A stretch of DNA of 64,000 nt from Methanohalophilus portucalensis (GCF_002761295.1 NZ_CP017881.1:1537069-1601068); one strand, 5' to 3'. Shown: positions 45,114-56,118, counted from the first letter of the stretch. The notes: a model not told the origin generated them from the letters alone. Translations and numbers: made by a program.

Positions 45114-48100
45114 TTACATATAATCCGCAAGTCCCATCTGTTTTGATTTATCGTTCTTAAACAACGACTCGATATCGTATCCGATAAGTTCGATGCGCTG
45201 CTGCGTATAACTTGATACATTATACTTTTTTGCAACCTTCAGTGACACTTCAAGATATTTCTTGACCGCTCCTTCATGAACAGTCAGTATGACTCTTCCG
45301 CCACAATGTGGGCATGTACCAGTAAGCGGTGCCCTTCTGAATTTCCCGCCACATTTGACACACCGTGTCCCCTGCCTGGAAAATGCCCTGAGGTTGCCAA
45401 AAAGATCGGGGAGGAAGTGGGATATAAGAACTCTTTCAGCCACATCTGCCACATCAACTGCACGTATTTTTTCCGCGAGGGAGAGTTGGGCATCCATTTT
45501 TTCCACCATAGAACCCAGCGTCTTGTATGCACTTTTGACCGGCCCTGCGGCAATATCCGAAGTATCGTGTGTAAACATGAATCCGTCAAACTGTGTCGGA
45601 GTCCCTAACCTGCTGCTGACCAGGTCCATGGTTTCTTCCAGTTCCTTGGGATTTGTATAATTCAAGGAAGTTTCATAAAATTCCAGAGGATAAGAGGAAC
45701 AAACATCAATATTATGCGCTTCCTTATCGACTTCACTGGGGTCAATCCTGGTTGTAAGCACAAGGGGTGCATCCATCTTTCCTCCCCTTTTATCAGGAAG
45801 GTATTCATGCGAAAAGTTAATCAGGCCATCCATAAGCAACATCACACAATCCTCATCACCATCGCAATTACGCCGTTTTGCTGCATGGAAGAAAGGATGT
45901 GCATATCCTACGGATGATTTTGTGAATCCTACCAATCTGCCCAGAACTCCCGCTGATGTATGTGGAGCCAGACCGATTAGCATCACCCCTATAATGTCCT
46001 CTATAGTTTCTGCTTTGTAATAGGGTTCAAGTCCATAATACTTCACCAGCAGGTCATCAATGTATTTTGTAGTTTGAAGTATGTACTCTGCCGCACCCCG
46101 GGACACCACCAAATCCTGTACATTAAGGGTTACAACCTGGTCATCCCTTTCCAGTTTATTGCCGCGAATATCTTTCTCATATCCCATTTCAAGAAGTTTT
46201 TCAGCTGTGGTTCCCAGTTCATCGGCCCGGATATGTGTCAGGGGAAGGTCCGACATATCGTATCTGACAGTTCCATCCTTGAATGTAAAAAGGTCATGTT
46301 TTGCTCGAAGGATTCCTTTTTCGAGAGGCTCAGGGGTCATGTGCTTTGACATCATCCTTTTTACACCTTTGAAGGATTCCAGTTTATTTCGTTCCCCCAG
46401 CCTCTCAAATGCCCTGTCATATACCGTTTTGAAATTTATGTTGTGTGCGGTTACACAGGATGTGGCGGCTTTACATTTTGGACAGATGTCCTTATTGACA
46501 GCCCTGCCACAACGGGGGCAGAAAAGTTTTGGGATTGTATGGGTGCCACATTCACATCTGAATTCATGGGTTTCCATTCCACAGGATGGACAAATACGGT
46601 TTCCTATCTCTATTTTTATTTCGCCCACTTTGCTGTTGTTGTTGGCTTTATAGGATGCGGCACTTGAGAGCATGCGGGTGTTTCCGCCGCTTTCACCTAT
46701 CGGAAACAATACATGCGGGGCAGGGGACATTTTACGCCGATTAGCTTTTTCGGGTCTTCCCATCCTTGCCCCAATGCGCATTGGTGCTTTCTCTCTGACA
46801 GTCCATCCAGAGAGTTTAATGATACATTCAAGGATATCTTCACAAGGTAATTCTTCCCACTGTTTTTTCAGATCCTCTCCAAGTCCGAGACAATTTATAA
46901 AAGGCAAAGGATTCTCGATTGCAATTTTGTTATCATAAATCCGGTGTAATACGAGAAGTTTTTCCAGTATCGTTTTTATTCCATGCTCCTTTGCTTTTCC
47001 TTCAGGTAGAAACAGTCGATTTCCCTGGTCTTCTTTTATGCCATTTTTAGCAATGAATTCTGCAAGTTTTAGGAATTCGTCTCTTTCAATGTCATGCCAG
47101 ATATAGGTATAATCAGGGTGTAGGGGAAGATTATAACGGTTACAAATATCCATTACTTCATGCTGGTTTGGATTTTCAGGAGCATTCTGGCCAGTTTTTT
47201 TTAAGAATTCCTGTGCCCACCATTCCACACAGTAAGATGCAGGTATAAGTGGATGATTATTTTCCAGGAAATCCCCATAATTGATAAGTATTTCACCAAT
47301 GTCGATAATGGTTTCCACCTGTGAATGTAACTCGATTGCAGTTTTTTCATCATCTATCCGTAGTACATCTCCATTGTAGAGACGCACGGTTGGTCCTTCG
47401 ATAGAGTCTACAGGTGCCATTCCGGCAGCTTTTCCGGGTCTTTCTATTTTCAGCTGGGTGCCGGCAACGATGAAATTATCCATTATTACCATGCCTGCGG
47501 GATTTATGCCGGATGCCGCAAATGATGTGTTGCGTGACCTGCCATAGCGCAGCCTGAATCCACCAGGTCTGGATGGGTGGGAAAACACAGGTCTGCCTGC
47601 AATGAGGTCCCGCATATATTTATCCTTGGGCTTGACCTTGTTTTTCTCATCTTTATCTTCCTCGTCTGAACTCCCTCCAGAAATGAACGTATCCAGCCAT
47701 TCCCATCCGTCTATTTTGAGTTTGTTCACATGTTTTTGTACTTTTGGAGCTTTTAGGGCCAACCCCTCGGCAAGTACGAGTGCCATCCCACCGCGAACCC
47801 TGTTTGTTTCGATCCTGTCAAGGTTTCTGTAACCTTCAACTTCTTCCTGTTCAGTGGGCTCTCCATCTATGCAAATAGGACAATTATCAACGATCAGACG
47901 TATCTCATCTTCCGAGGGCATGTACTGGAGGGTGGCAATTCTTCTGTACAGCAAAATTTCTTCGACATATCTTTCAACTTCTTCCTTACGGGGTTTGTAC
48001 CTGTCAACACCGATTCCTCTCCTGACATAATCTCCCACAAGTACAGAAAGGGCCTGTGCCGTACCACCGGCACTGCGTATAGGTCCTGCGTAGTATATCT

Positions 48101-48521
48101 TGATATATTCCGTGCCATCATCATTTTTGCCCAGGTCTACCCTGTCGATCCCCTCGATTGGTGCGGCAACTACGCCTTCGGTAAGCATTGCAATCGCCAC
48201 TCTGATGGCGCTCTCTATTGCTTCACGTTTTGTATCAAAATTTCCCACATTGCCAGCAGCGATATCTTTTCCAAGGGCCAGGGCTGCTTCTTCCCGCGAA
48301 AGATCAGTTTCCAGTTCCCGTATACGCCCGGCTACACCTTCAACCCCGATGAGATTTTCTACCCGGTCTGCCAGATCTTTAGCCAGGGGTATTTCTGTTT
48401 CGGGTTTTGGATCCTTTCCCTGGGAACGTGCCCTGTTTGCTATTTCAATTTCATTGTGCAGCACTCCTTCCATCAGGTCGAAGTATTTCTGCATGGTTTC
48501 GCTTACTACAATGTCTCCCAT
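45114..48521 (-). CDS. polC: DNA polymerase II large subunit (DP2)
   Basis: 1135 residues, the catalytic subunit of the archaeal D-family replicative polymerase. The active-site segment [22 protein letters not shown] (positions ~875-895) carries the metal-binding Asp residues of PolD. Zinc modules are visible near residue 630-690 ([16 protein letters not shown] ... [16 protein letters not shown]) and near the C-terminus (CVKCGGKF ... CPHCGG). The length matches inteinless relatives, so there is no intein here. The DP1 small subunit is not in the window. It lies 60 bases after an AAA ATPase gene on the same strand. Confidence 0.97.
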   Translation of the reverse strand: MGDIVVSETMQKYFDLMEGVLHNEIEIANRARSQGKDPKPETEIPLAKDLADRVENLIGVEGVAGRIRELETDLSREEAALALGKDIAAGNVGNFDTKREAIESAIRVAIAMLTEGVVAAPIEGIDRVDLGKNDDGTEYIKIYYAGPIRSAGGTAQALSVLVGDYVRRGIGVDRYKPRKEEVERYVEEILLYRRIATLQYMPSEDEIRLIVDNCPICIDGEPTEQEEVEGYRNLDRIETNRVRGGMALVLAEGLALKAPKVQKHVNKLKIDGWEWLDTFISGGSSDEEDKDEKNKVKPKDKYMRDLIAGRPVFSHPSRPGGFRLRYGRSRNTSFAASGINPAGMVIMDNFIVAGTQLKIERPGKAAGMAPVDSIEGPTVRLYNGDVLRIDDEKTAIELHSQVETIIDIGEILINYGDFLENNHPLIPASYCVEWWAQEFLKKTGQNAPENPNQHEVMDICNRYNLPLHPDYTYIWHDIERDEFLKLAEFIAKNGIKEDQGNRLFLPEGKAKEHGIKTILEKLLVLHRIYDNKIAIENPLPFINCLGLGEDLKKQWEELPCEDILECIIKLSGWTVREKAPMRIGARMGRPEKANRRKMSPAPHVLFPIGESGGNTRMLSSAASYKANNNSKVGEIKIEIGNRICPSCGMETHEFRCECGTHTIPKLFCPRCGRAVNKDICPKCKAATSCVTAHNINFKTVYDRAFERLGERNKLESFKGVKRMMSKHMTPEPLEKGILRAKHDLFTFKDGTVRYDMSDLPLTHIRADELGTTAEKLLEMGYEKDIRGNKLERDDQVVTLNVQDLVVSRGAAEYILQTTKYIDDLLVKYYGLEPYYKAETIEDIIGVMLIGLAPHTSAGVLGRLVGFTKSSVGYAHPFFHAAKRRNCDGDEDCVMLLMDGLINFSHEYLPDKRGGKMDAPLVLTTRIDPSEVDKEAHNIDVCSSYPLEFYETSLNYTNPKELEETMDLVSSRLGTPTQFDGFMFTHDTSDIAAGPVKSAYKTLGSMVEKMDAQLSLAEKIRAVDVADVAERVLISHFLPDLFGNLRAFSRQGTRCVKCGGKFRRAPLTGTCPHCGGRVILTVHEGAVKKYLEVSLKVAKKYNVSSYTQQRIELIGYDIESLFKNDKSKQMGLADYM

Positions 48522-48581
48522 TATGATCTGCCTTTCACAATCAATATGTGGTATAGTAAAAAAAGTCTGCCATAGGAAAAT

Positions 48582-50003
48582 TCAGGCATACATACCTGCC
48601 GCCTCAGGAGACATGACAAGTGTATTGATCTCTTTTTTGTATTTTTCAATGCTTTTGAGGACATCATCGGTTGTCAGGGTTTCGGTTTCTATATTTTCCA
48701 AGTCCGAGCGGGTTATGACATCAGGCATCTGTTTGCGCAATTTGACGATTTTATTAAATACACAGGCATTAACTATCCCTTTAACGTCAGCACCCGTTAG
48801 TCCTTTGCTCGCCTTTGCCAGTTTTTCATAATCCATTCCCTCCTCAAGGTTGCGTCCACTTAGGTGTATATGATAGATATCCTGTAGGGCCTTTTCATCG
48901 GGGAGGGGGACCTCCATTTTCAAATCAAATCTTCCCGGGCGCAGGAATGCCGGATCTATATGGTTGGGGCGGTTTGTAGCACCCATTATGATAACTCCCT
49001 TTGTACTTTCGATCCCATCCATTTCCTGCAAAAGAAGGGATACTATCCTTACTGTAACCTCATGGGAAGTGTCTCTCTGGGGCATTAATGCATCAATTTC
49101 ATCAATAAAAATTACCGAAGGGCTGCTAGATTTTGCTTTTTCGAAAAGGTTATTCAAGTTTTTCTCTGATTCTCCGTACCATTTGGAAAGTATGTCTGAA
49201 CCATTTATGGAATAGAAATTTGCATCGAGTTCTTTTGCAGCAGCCTTTGAAAGCATGGTCTTACCCGTGCCTGGCGGCCCATATAACAGAATTCCACGAG
49301 GTAGTTCTGCCTTGTAAACCTCATATATTTTAGGAAAACGTATTCCCAGGTCGATTAGCATTAGTTGCTCTTTTGCTTCCTTGCATCCCCCAACATCTTC
49401 AAAATCAATATCCAAAAATTCGCGAGGTATGACTTCGAATTTTCCTTCTTCTCCTGTTTTTTCTCCTTCCTTTTCTTCAAATGAATGGGGTTTATATTCG
49501 GGTTCTCTTTGGGGCATTGGCACAAGGGATAGATCACTTTCTCCCTCGCCGGCTTCATATCCACAGTTTACAAGTGTCTCGAGTATTTCCAAGAAAACGG
49601 GAATATTTTCTTTTAATTCGGCAGGATCAAGGATTGAGGTTGAGGATATTTTGAATGTATTATTGGTATAACTGAGTATGTAGAGATTATTGTTTTCCTT
49701 GTTGAATATGCGTAAACTTTTTTTTGTGCCTTCGGTTGAGTATTTATCTACTGGAAGTTCTCTTTTTAATAATTCGATGGTTTTTTCAGCACTTGCTTGC
49801 TCCCCGAGCACAACTCTTCCGTATATATCATAAAGCTCATCATTGAAAGAATTTGGAGATACAAGGACAGCTGAAATTTCATAAATCTCATCCCTTGTAT
49901 GCAGGGGAGAAAGTAATGAAACTACACTTTCTTCGTTGATTGAGAAGAATATATTATTATAGTCCTTCATATTCAGGACATCACTGTTTATCTTAAAAGG
50001 CAT
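48582..50003 (-). CDS. AAA ATPase of the PAN/Cdc48/FtsH-like class
   Basis: 473 residues. The N-terminal 165 residues form an unrecognised domain. A linker rich in Glu and Lys follows (to about 205), then one AAA module with Walker A GPPGTGKT near 243, Walker [10 protein letters not shown] near 297, and the arginine-finger region RPGRFD near 353. The [13 protein letters not shown] entry before the module is typical. A C-terminal four-helix lid follows ([11 protein letters not shown]). The partner (protease or substrate) is unknown. It shares a strand with polC, 60 bases upstream, and could be co-transcribed. Confidence 0.88.
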   Translation of the reverse strand: MPFKINSDVLNMKDYNNIFFSINEESVVSLLSPLHTRDEIYEISAVLVSPNSFNDELYDIYGRVVLGEQASAEKTIELLKRELPVDKYSTEGTKKSLRIFNKENNNLYILSYTNNTFKISSTSILDPAELKENIPVFLEILETLVNCGYEAGEGESDLSLVPMPQREPEYKPHSFEEKEGEKTGEEGKFEVIPREFLDIDFEDVGGCKEAKEQLMLIDLGIRFPKIYEVYKAELPRGILLYGPPGTGKTMLSKAAAKELDANFYSINGSDILSKWYGESEKNLNNLFEKAKSSSPSVIFIDEIDALMPQRDTSHEVTVRIVSLLLQEMDGIESTKGVIIMGATNRPNHIDPAFLRPGRFDLKMEVPLPDEKALQDIYHIHLSGRNLEEGMDYEKLAKASKGLTGADVKGIVNACVFNKIVKLRKQMPDVITRSDLENIETETLTTDDVLKSIEKYKKEINTLVMSPEAAGMYA

Positions 50004-50167
50004 ATTTCAAAGTTTGATTTCCGTATTTTAAAAAGGTTGCGCCATTTAGGTAGTGGTTTTTCTGATGGTGTTTTATGAATTGAGAGGCCTTTGCCTCATT
50101 TAGCAGGAATAAATATAACTAATATTAAACTCAAATTTATATTAATGATTATTGAGAGGTGACTACT

Positions 50168-50626
50168 ATGAAGAAATTTATAACTATTCTAATGGCCCTA
50201 TTTATCTTTTCCATGTCTGCAGGTGCCACGATTGTTGATGACATGAAAAGTGAGGTGGATGAATACAATGCCAATTCGGATAAAGTCCCCTCCTCCCTGA
50301 AAGACATGTTGGGGAATGAGCGTATTCATGTCATAGTAGATATGAACAATGGTTCCACCCTGAATCTCAAAGTAGTAACAAGCGATGCCAGTATAGTTGA
50401 GTTTGGGGAACTGGAAGATGGTGAAGAATTTGGACCGACTCTTATTGTTAACACGAATGAAAACACTGCAAGGTCTATAATGGATTCTCCTTCCCCTGCA
50501 CAGGTTTTTCTGGATGCTTATGACAGAGGGGATATTGAGATAACTTCTCCAAGCTTTACAAAAAATGTATCCATCACAGTAGGAAAATTTATATTGAAAG
50601 TGTCCCAGTGGCTGGGCTTCTTCTGA
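50168..50626 (+). CDS. Exported small protein, intact copy of a duplicated gene
   Basis: 152 residues. A signal peptide (KKFITILMALFIFSMSAGA) is followed by a mature domain of about 130 residues, with NERIHVIVDMNNGSTLNLKV and later PAQVFLDAYDRGDIEI. The pattern vaguely recalls an SCP2-like fold, but I do not assign a family. The start at ATG 50168 is set by AGAGGTGA four bases upstream. A truncated, frame-shifted copy lies at 53746-54187, so this gene was duplicated. The three-gene AT-rich operon lies between the copies. Confidence 0.72.
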   Translation: MKKFITILMALFIFSMSAGATIVDDMKSEVDEYNANSDKVPSSLKDMLGNERIHVIVDMNNGSTLNLKVVTSDASIVEFGELEDGEEFGPTLIVNTNENTARSIMDSPSPAQVFLDAYDRGDIEITSPSFTKNVSITVGKFILKVSQWLGFF

Positions 50627-50710
50627 TTTAATTTTCTGTTTATATCTCTTTTTTATGAGCTAAAATGAGTATAAGGTAAGAAATGAAAATTAGATTACCT
50701 TAATGACATT

Positions 50711-51478
50711 TTATACACGAGACAAGTGATTTATAACAATATTATTGAATTTCTCATATTGTTCTATAGAACATACATGACCACAATCTGTGATAATTTC
50801 AACATATGAGTTGGAGAACTTCTTACTATATTTTAATATATCATTTAAAAATAAGTAATCTTTACTACCTGAAATAAACAGTATACTGATATCATTTTGT
50901 AAACTCTTTAGCCATTCAAGACCATTCATAGTTTGAGGAATGATATTCAACCATTTGCAAAATTCATCATGGCCAAGTTTTCTTGCTTCATTTACAAAAA
51001 TATCTCTTGATCGACGGTGATTTTTTTTTGGCATTATAATATATGCGAAAAATCTGTAAAGAAGCATATAATTCACTTTTTTTTTGAGATTCATAGCTAA
51101 GAAAATCAGTAATTTTGTCTTGAGACTATATCTTATAACGCCCCCGCCCATAATGAGTGAATTAACAACATTCGGGTATAAAACCGCAAACCTTAATGAT
51201 ATCAATGAGCTGAAAGAAAAACTGATGAAGTGAGCTTTTTTCACTCCATAAAATAACATTGTGTTATGTATATGTTCACATATCATGTCAAGGTTGAGTA
51301 GTTCTTGTGAGGTGTTCTTGTGCATTTCCAATACAAGAAGATTATAGTGCCTTGAAAATGTGCCAATTTGCTTATTCCACGTCTTAGCACTACCACCAAA
51401 CCCATGAATGAGTATCAACCAATCTTCATGCTTGTTATCCTTATATATCTCGGCACTAAATGTCTTCTCTTCTGCCAT
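50711..51478 (-). CDS. Alpha/beta hydrolase with altered nucleophile elbow
   Basis: A 255-residue alpha/beta hydrolase. The oxyanion HGFGGS is near residue 25. The likely triad is Ser88, Asp207 (SGSKDYLF) and His234 (CGHVCS). The usual Gly-x-Ser-x-Gly elbow reads SFSFSS (86-91), so the flanking glycines are serines. It has no signal peptide, so it acts in the cytoplasm. It overlaps the radical SAM gene by 23 bases. AAAGGAAT precedes the ATG. The substrate is unknown. Its base composition is more AT-rich than the neighbourhood. Confidence 0.85.
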   Translation of the reverse strand: MAEEKTFSAEIYKDNKHEDWLILIHGFGGSAKTWNKQIGTFSRHYNLLVLEMHKNTSQELLNLDMICEHIHNTMLFYGVKKAHFISFSFSSLISLRFAVLYPNVVNSLIMGGGVIRYSLKTKLLIFLAMNLKKKVNYMLLYRFFAYIIMPKKNHRRSRDIFVNEARKLGHDEFCKWLNIIPQTMNGLEWLKSLQNDISILFISGSKDYLFLNDILKYSKKFSNSYVEIITDCGHVCSIEQYEKFNNIVINHLSRV

Positions 51479-52736
51479 CGGTTATTCCTTTCTTGAAAGA
51501 GAAATATCTTAAAAATCGGGGAAAATTCCTCTGTACATGTTCAGGCATCTTCTTAAATAATAACTCAGCCACAGGTTCCCATTCATCTGCCCTTGCGAAA
51601 TTTTTCATTGCAAGTTCTTCGACCGTCTCAGGGTTAGCTAAATGTGTAGACTTTGCATTGGAACTTTTGACTACATTTATAAGTGACTGTGGATTATCTA
51701 TTATAGGACATGCTCGTAATGGGTTCTCAGAGAAAGGTTGAGAATTCCTGAACTCGGTGAAGAACTTGGACCTAAGTGCCTCAACAAGCGAAACATCATA
51801 TATATTCGAGTCAGAATAATGGCAAAATGCACAAGGTTCAACATCTCCTTTAGCATTTATATGGGCAAATCCAACACCTGCTCCAATACATCCAAAAGAA
51901 AGGTGTCCGTTGTTCCAAAAATCTATGATCACATAATCGTTTTTGGTACTATAATCCCGAATCTTCTCTTGTACATAGGCCCTTTGTTCAGCTGTACAGA
52001 CCAAACTAGTATCAGCATTACTTCCAACCGGGATATACTGGAAAAGCCATCCAAACCATGCACCCTTCTCTCTCATATGATCTAGGAACTCATCACTGGC
52101 AATGGTCTTATAGTTGCCATAGTGATAACATGCTGAAAATGCAAATGCAATGCCTTTATCACTCAAAACATCCATGGCTTTAATTACCTTGTTATAAACA
52201 CCTTCCCCTCTTCTAAAATCAGTCTCTTCTCGTGTACCCTCTATACTCAAAAATACGTTCAAGTTACCCAGCTTTGCCATCTCATCTGCAAAGTTTTCAT
52301 CTATCAATGTTCCGTTTGTGAAAATTCCAAAAGTCATTTTATTATGTTTTCTACATATTTTTAAAATATCATCTTTACGGAGCAATGGTTCTCCACCGGT
52401 CATCAAACAGTCCTTTATCCCAAGTTGCTCAGCCTGGTCTAATATATCATTTAGCTTCTCATAGGATATATTATGGCCACTTTCATAATCATGCGACCAA
52501 CAACCTTTACATTTCAGATTACAATTACTGGTCGGATCAATAAGGAGTACTCTGGGTATTGAACATTTGTTGTTAAAGCCTTTATACAACTCTTTTAATG
52601 TAATAAAATTACCCATAGTCAAATGGGTGGTTAACCCTTTTGCAAAAAAGAACTGTTTACTTCTGTAAATATAAGCCTTGTGATGTGGAAATGGTGGAAT
52701 TTCTTCCTTTTTACCATTTATCAGCATATACTTCAA
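51456..52736 (-). CDS. Radical SAM/SPASM domain protein
   Basis: 426 residues. The radical SAM cluster motif is Cys72-xxx-Cys76-xx-Cys79 (SNCNLKCKGCWS), with GGEP at 114-117. A SPASM-like C-terminal cysteine set follows: Cys283 (GCIGAG), Cys302 and Cys305 (PCAFC), and Cys343 (RACP). SPASM proteins often modify peptides or proteins, but some act on other substrates. The TTG start at 52736 has GAGGT six bases upstream. Stop overlap with the hydrolase gene and a 12-base gap to the upstream exoprotein gene make it the middle gene of a three-gene operon. The substrate is not known, and no small precursor peptide gene was seen. Confidence 0.88.
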   Translation of the reverse strand: MKYMLINGKKEEIPPFPHHKAYIYRSKQFFFAKGLTTHLTMGNFITLKELYKGFNNKCSIPRVLLIDPTSNCNLKCKGCWSHDYESGHNISYEKLNDILDQAEQLGIKDCLMTGGEPLLRKDDILKICRKHNKMTFGIFTNGTLIDENFADEMAKLGNLNVFLSIEGTREETDFRRGEGVYNKVIKAMDVLSDKGIAFAFSACYHYGNYKTIASDEFLDHMREKGAWFGWLFQYIPVGSNADTSLVCTAEQRAYVQEKIRDYSTKNDYVIIDFWNNGHLSFGCIGAGVGFAHINAKGDVEPCAFCHYSDSNIYDVSLVEALRSKFFTEFRNSQPFSENPLRACPIIDNPQSLINVVKSSNAKSTHLANPETVEELAMKNFARADEWEPVAELLFKKMPEHVQRNFPRFLRYFSFKKGITDGRREDI

Positions 52737-52748
52737 TTACAAACCTCA

Positions 52749-53483
52749 TCACTCTTTTTTTGTTACGGTTACTTTTTGTGGAACTACACCATCAAATACA
52801 AACTCACCTTTCTCGTTCGCATCCAGACTTGTTATCTCAAGACCCGGGACCACTTGATATATACGGGGAATATACTCTTCCATAGTTTGCACACTATCTT
52901 CTTCCATATATTTTTCAGGAAGGGGAACTGGTCCGAGATACAAGGATTCTGGATCACCGGTTAATTGATTATTTGTAATCTTTATATTGCCTTTACTGTA
53001 TATGTTCAAGTTGTCAGGTAAGGGGACGGGGACATCGTCTGCTATATCTGTATAAAGATCATTTTCAAGTCGCTTTATATCAGCTTTACTTGATCCTTCC
53101 ATACTACCATCCGGATTAACTTTTACCTGTATATCATCAAACCACCAAAATCCAGGTGCAATTTCATTTAATAGTGCTGTCGCCTCTGAGTTGGTCAATA
53201 CGAATTGCTTTTGTTGATAATCCGAGAATTCAAATTCATAGTCATGGAACGATTTCTTTTCAGCATTCTTTTTGTACTCTTCTAATTCCTCACCAGTCAT
53301 CCCTTCAAATTCTATTTGGATTCCCGTTTTTTCTAATGAATTCTGATAATCTTCATAACTATATGTCACTCCCAGGTCTTTGGGCCCCATGATAGAAAAA
53401 CTTGCAAATACCACAACTAAACCAATCACAACCAATATGCCTGCTGCTGAAAGTATATAAGTCAACTTTCCTTTAAATTCCAT
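52749..53483 (-). CDS. Single-TM exoprotein, first gene of the radical SAM operon
   Basis: 244 residues. One hydrophobic helix at about 9-33 (ILSAAGILVVIGLVVVFASF) anchors an outer domain of about 205 residues rich in Glu, Asp and Lys, with FEFSDYQQKQFVLTNSEATA near 87 and GNIKITNNQLTGDPESLYLG near 165. The beta-strand-like pattern fits a lipid- or substrate-binding fold, but I do not recognise the family. AGGAGGT lies before the ATG. It is the promoter-proximal gene of the operon 53483-50711. Confidence 0.72.
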   Translation of the reverse strand: MEFKGKLTYILSAAGILVVIGLVVVFASFSIMGPKDLGVTYSYEDYQNSLEKTGIQIEFEGMTGEELEEYKKNAEKKSFHDYEFEFSDYQQKQFVLTNSEATALLNEIAPGFWWFDDIQVKVNPDGSMEGSSKADIKRLENDLYTDIADDVPVPLPDNLNIYSKGNIKITNNQLTGDPESLYLGPVPLPEKYMEEDSVQTMEEYIPRIYQVVPGLEITSLDANEKGEFVFDGVVPQKVTVTKKE

Positions 53484-53745
53484 AATCGAACCTCCTCCTA
53501 AATTTATATCATTTTATTATGCTATGAATAAACCTATATTTAAGCAATAGTATTAAAGTAACAAATTGTATTACTAAAACAAATAATTCAACATTCAAGC
53601 AAAATAATATCTGTAAAAATAACTTTAATATTAAGGAACAACTGGCAGAAATATATACTCATTATTTCTAAAATAAAGAAATAATTCGATTTTGTTTATT
53701 AAAAATATGCCATTCAGTATATCTAATAAAATTGTCTAAGTCGGA
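53484..53745. other. 262-base AT-rich gap between the radical SAM operon and the truncated gene copy
   Basis: No gene is visible. It holds the promoter region of the minus-strand operon (several TATA-like runs). Its right edge is where homology to the intact 50168 gene begins, so it also marks the breakpoint of the duplicated copy. Confidence 0.5.
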
Positions 53746-54187
53746 TTATAACTATTCTAATAGCTCTATTTGTCTTCCATGTCTGCAGGTTCTACCATTG
53801 TTGATGATATGAAAAGGGAGGTGGATGAATACAATGCCAATTCAGATGCCATTCCATCTTCCCTGAAATACATGATGTGCAACGAACGCATCCATATTAT
53901 TATAGATATGAATAACGGCTTTGCCTTAAATCTCATTGTCGTGACAGTCGATGGTAAGATTGTTGAGTTTGCTGAAATGGAAGAAGGTGAAGAATTTGAA
54001 CTCACTCTTATTATAAGCACTGGAGGTACTGAAAGTCCATAATGAATTCTACTTGTCCAACTCAGGTTTTCTGGATGCTTATGACAGAGAGGATATTGAG
54101 ATTACTTATCCAAGTTTTACAAAAAATATATCTTTCACAGCAGTGAAAATTATACTGAAAGTGTCCCATTGGCTGGGCTTCTACTGA
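53746..54187 (+). pseudogene. Truncated, frame-shifted copy of the exported protein gene at 50168
   Basis: Nucleotide similarity to 50178-50626 begins at 53746 and runs to the matching stop (54185-54187) and beyond into the 3' flank. The start codon and first residues are missing, two bases are deleted in the signal-peptide part (TCTTCC where the intact gene has TCTTTTCC), and later deletions near 54037-54070 shift the frame. The encoded segments (VDDMKREVDEYNANSD, DAYDREDIEI, KVSHWLGFY) match the intact gene closely. It is a dead copy. Confidence 0.85.
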
Positions 54188-54369
54188 TATGATTTCCTGT
54201 ATATTTTTTCTTTTTTATTTTTACTGTATGGCTTTTCTACCAGAAACTACATAAAAGTTCATGCATAATTAGTTACAATTCTACTTATTGCATGTATGCT
54301 ATTACTGGCATATTTTTGCCCGGTGTGGCCAATCTGAATTATCAATAAGAGGACATGAAGAGGTATTCT

Positions 54370-56100
54370 ATGAAAGTTAAAATAACGGAAACAATTCTGA
54401 GGGATGCGCACCAGTCGCTTCTTGCGACAAGGATGCGCACGAGGAGTATGTTGCCTATTATTGAAGAACTGGACGAGGTTGGATATTATTCTCTCGAGAT
54501 GTGGGGAGGAGCAACTTTTGATTCCTGCATCAGGTACCTCAATGAAGACCCCTGGGAAAGGCTGCGTGAACTTAAAAACCATATGGATAACACATATGCC
54601 CAGATGCTTCTGAGAGGACAGAATCTTGTCGGATACAGGCATTATTCCGATGATGTGGTCGAAAAGTTCGTGACCAAGGCCTATGAAAATGGAATTGATA
54701 TTTTCCGTATATTCGATGCTGTTAATGATATACGTAACATGGAAACGTCAATTACCGTTGCAAAAGGACTGGGAGCCCATGTACAGGGTACAATCAGTTA
54801 TACCACAAGCCCGGTTCACACAGTTGAAAAATATGTGGATTTTGCTAATGAGCTGGCTGCTATGGATTGTGATTCGATTTGTATCAAAGATATGGCAGGC
54901 CTTTTGACACCGCATGAAGCCAAAGAACTGGTTAGTTCTCTAAAAAAGGAAGTTGGACTGCCTGTAGATCTCCACTGTCATTGCACTTCTGGTATGGCTC
55001 CTATGACTTACATGGCGGCATGTGATGCAGGTGTAGATATACTGGATACTGCTCTGTCTCCCTTTGCCTGGGGTACTTCCCAGCCTCCCACCGAATCCGT
55101 GGTAGCTGCACTGCAAGGAACACCTTATGATACAGGTCTGGACCTTGGACAACTTGCCGAAGTAAGCCGTTATTTCAAGGATATCAAGTCCAAATACAGC
55201 GGGGTAATCAATCCGATATCCGAACAGATTGATACCAATGTACTATTGTATCAGATTCCGGGGGGTATGCTTTCCAACCTTGTATCCCAGTTGAAGGAGC
55301 AGAACGCTCTTGACAGGTATGATGATGTACTGGAAGAGATGCCCAAAGTCAGGGCTGAACTTGGATATCCACCTCTTGTAACACCTACAAGTCAGATCGT
55401 GGGGTCACAGGCTGTCCTTAACGTTCTCATGGGGGAGCGGTACAAAGTTATTCCCAAGGAAGTCAAGGATTACGTGCGAGGTCTATATGGCCGTTCACCA
55501 TCACCTATCAGTGATGATATCATTACAATGATAATTGGTGAAGAAGATCCAATCGATGTAAGGCCTGCCGACCTGCTTGAACCTGAGTATGATAAAAGGA
55601 AAAAAGAAGCCGAAGAAATGGGTCTTGTCAAAAAGGAAGAAGACATATTGACATATATCCTGTATCCTTCCATCGCTCCGAAATTCTTGCTTGGAGAGGC
55701 CAAGGAAGAAAAACTTGCACCTGCCAAACAAACTGCATCACCACCTCTGCCTCAGGTATCCATACCTACCAGATTTAAGGTGGAAGTAGATAATGAAGTA
55801 TTTGATGTACAGGTAGAACCAATGGATGGTAGTGTTGTTGCAGTCGAGGAAAGCAGCCCAAAGACTCCTTCTGCTTCAGCATCTTCTCCTGGTGCTGTAA
55901 CCTGTCATATGCAGGGTATGGTTCTCTCAGTTGACGTCAACGTTGGAGATAATGTTGAAGAAGGAGAGAAAATTGGTGTCATTGAAGCAATGAAAATGGA
56001 AAATTCCATCAATTCACCGCATGGCGGTGTGGTGAAGGAAATCCTTGTTGCTGAAGGTGATTCCGTGGCAACGGATGATGTGATAATGATCATTGAGTGA
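54370..56100 (+). CDS. pycB: Pyruvate carboxylase subunit B (carboxyltransferase and biotin domains)
   Basis: About 576 residues. The carboxyltransferase domain has ETILRDAHQSLLATRM at the start, a catalytic-site lysine in CIKDMAG near 172, and DLHCHCTSGMAP near 200 that binds metal. A Pro/Ala/Ser-rich linker (about 455-515) leads to the biotinyl domain with the lysine Lys542 in EAMKMEN. With PycA it makes oxaloacetate from pyruvate. I chose ATG 54370 (GAGGT five bases before it) over ATG 54355. It is followed 18 bases later by pycA. Confidence 0.96.
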   Translation: MKVKITETILRDAHQSLLATRMRTRSMLPIIEELDEVGYYSLEMWGGATFDSCIRYLNEDPWERLRELKNHMDNTYAQMLLRGQNLVGYRHYSDDVVEKFVTKAYENGIDIFRIFDAVNDIRNMETSITVAKGLGAHVQGTISYTTSPVHTVEKYVDFANELAAMDCDSICIKDMAGLLTPHEAKELVSSLKKEVGLPVDLHCHCTSGMAPMTYMAACDAGVDILDTALSPFAWGTSQPPTESVVAALQGTPYDTGLDLGQLAEVSRYFKDIKSKYSGVINPISEQIDTNVLLYQIPGGMLSNLVSQLKEQNALDRYDDVLEEMPKVRAELGYPPLVTPTSQIVGSQAVLNVLMGERYKVIPKEVKDYVRGLYGRSPSPISDDIITMIIGEEDPIDVRPADLLEPEYDKRKKEAEEMGLVKKEEDILTYILYPSIAPKFLLGEAKEEKLAPAKQTASPPLPQVSIPTRFKVEVDNEVFDVQVEPMDGSVVAVEESSPKTPSASASSPGAVTCHMQGMVLSVDVNVGDNVEEGEKIGVIEAMKMENSINSPHGGVVKEILVAEGDSVATDDVIMIIE

Positions 56101-56118
56101 TTTAGCCGGAGGTTTTCG

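Noticed and set aside
45114-48521. Intein in polC
   Set aside because: The protein length and continuous family motifs leave no space for an insert.
53770-54042. A complete gene of 90 residues at the 53746 copy
   Set aside because: The start codon region and signal peptide are missing, the frame breaks midway, and the remaining homology continues in another frame. It is a pseudogene.
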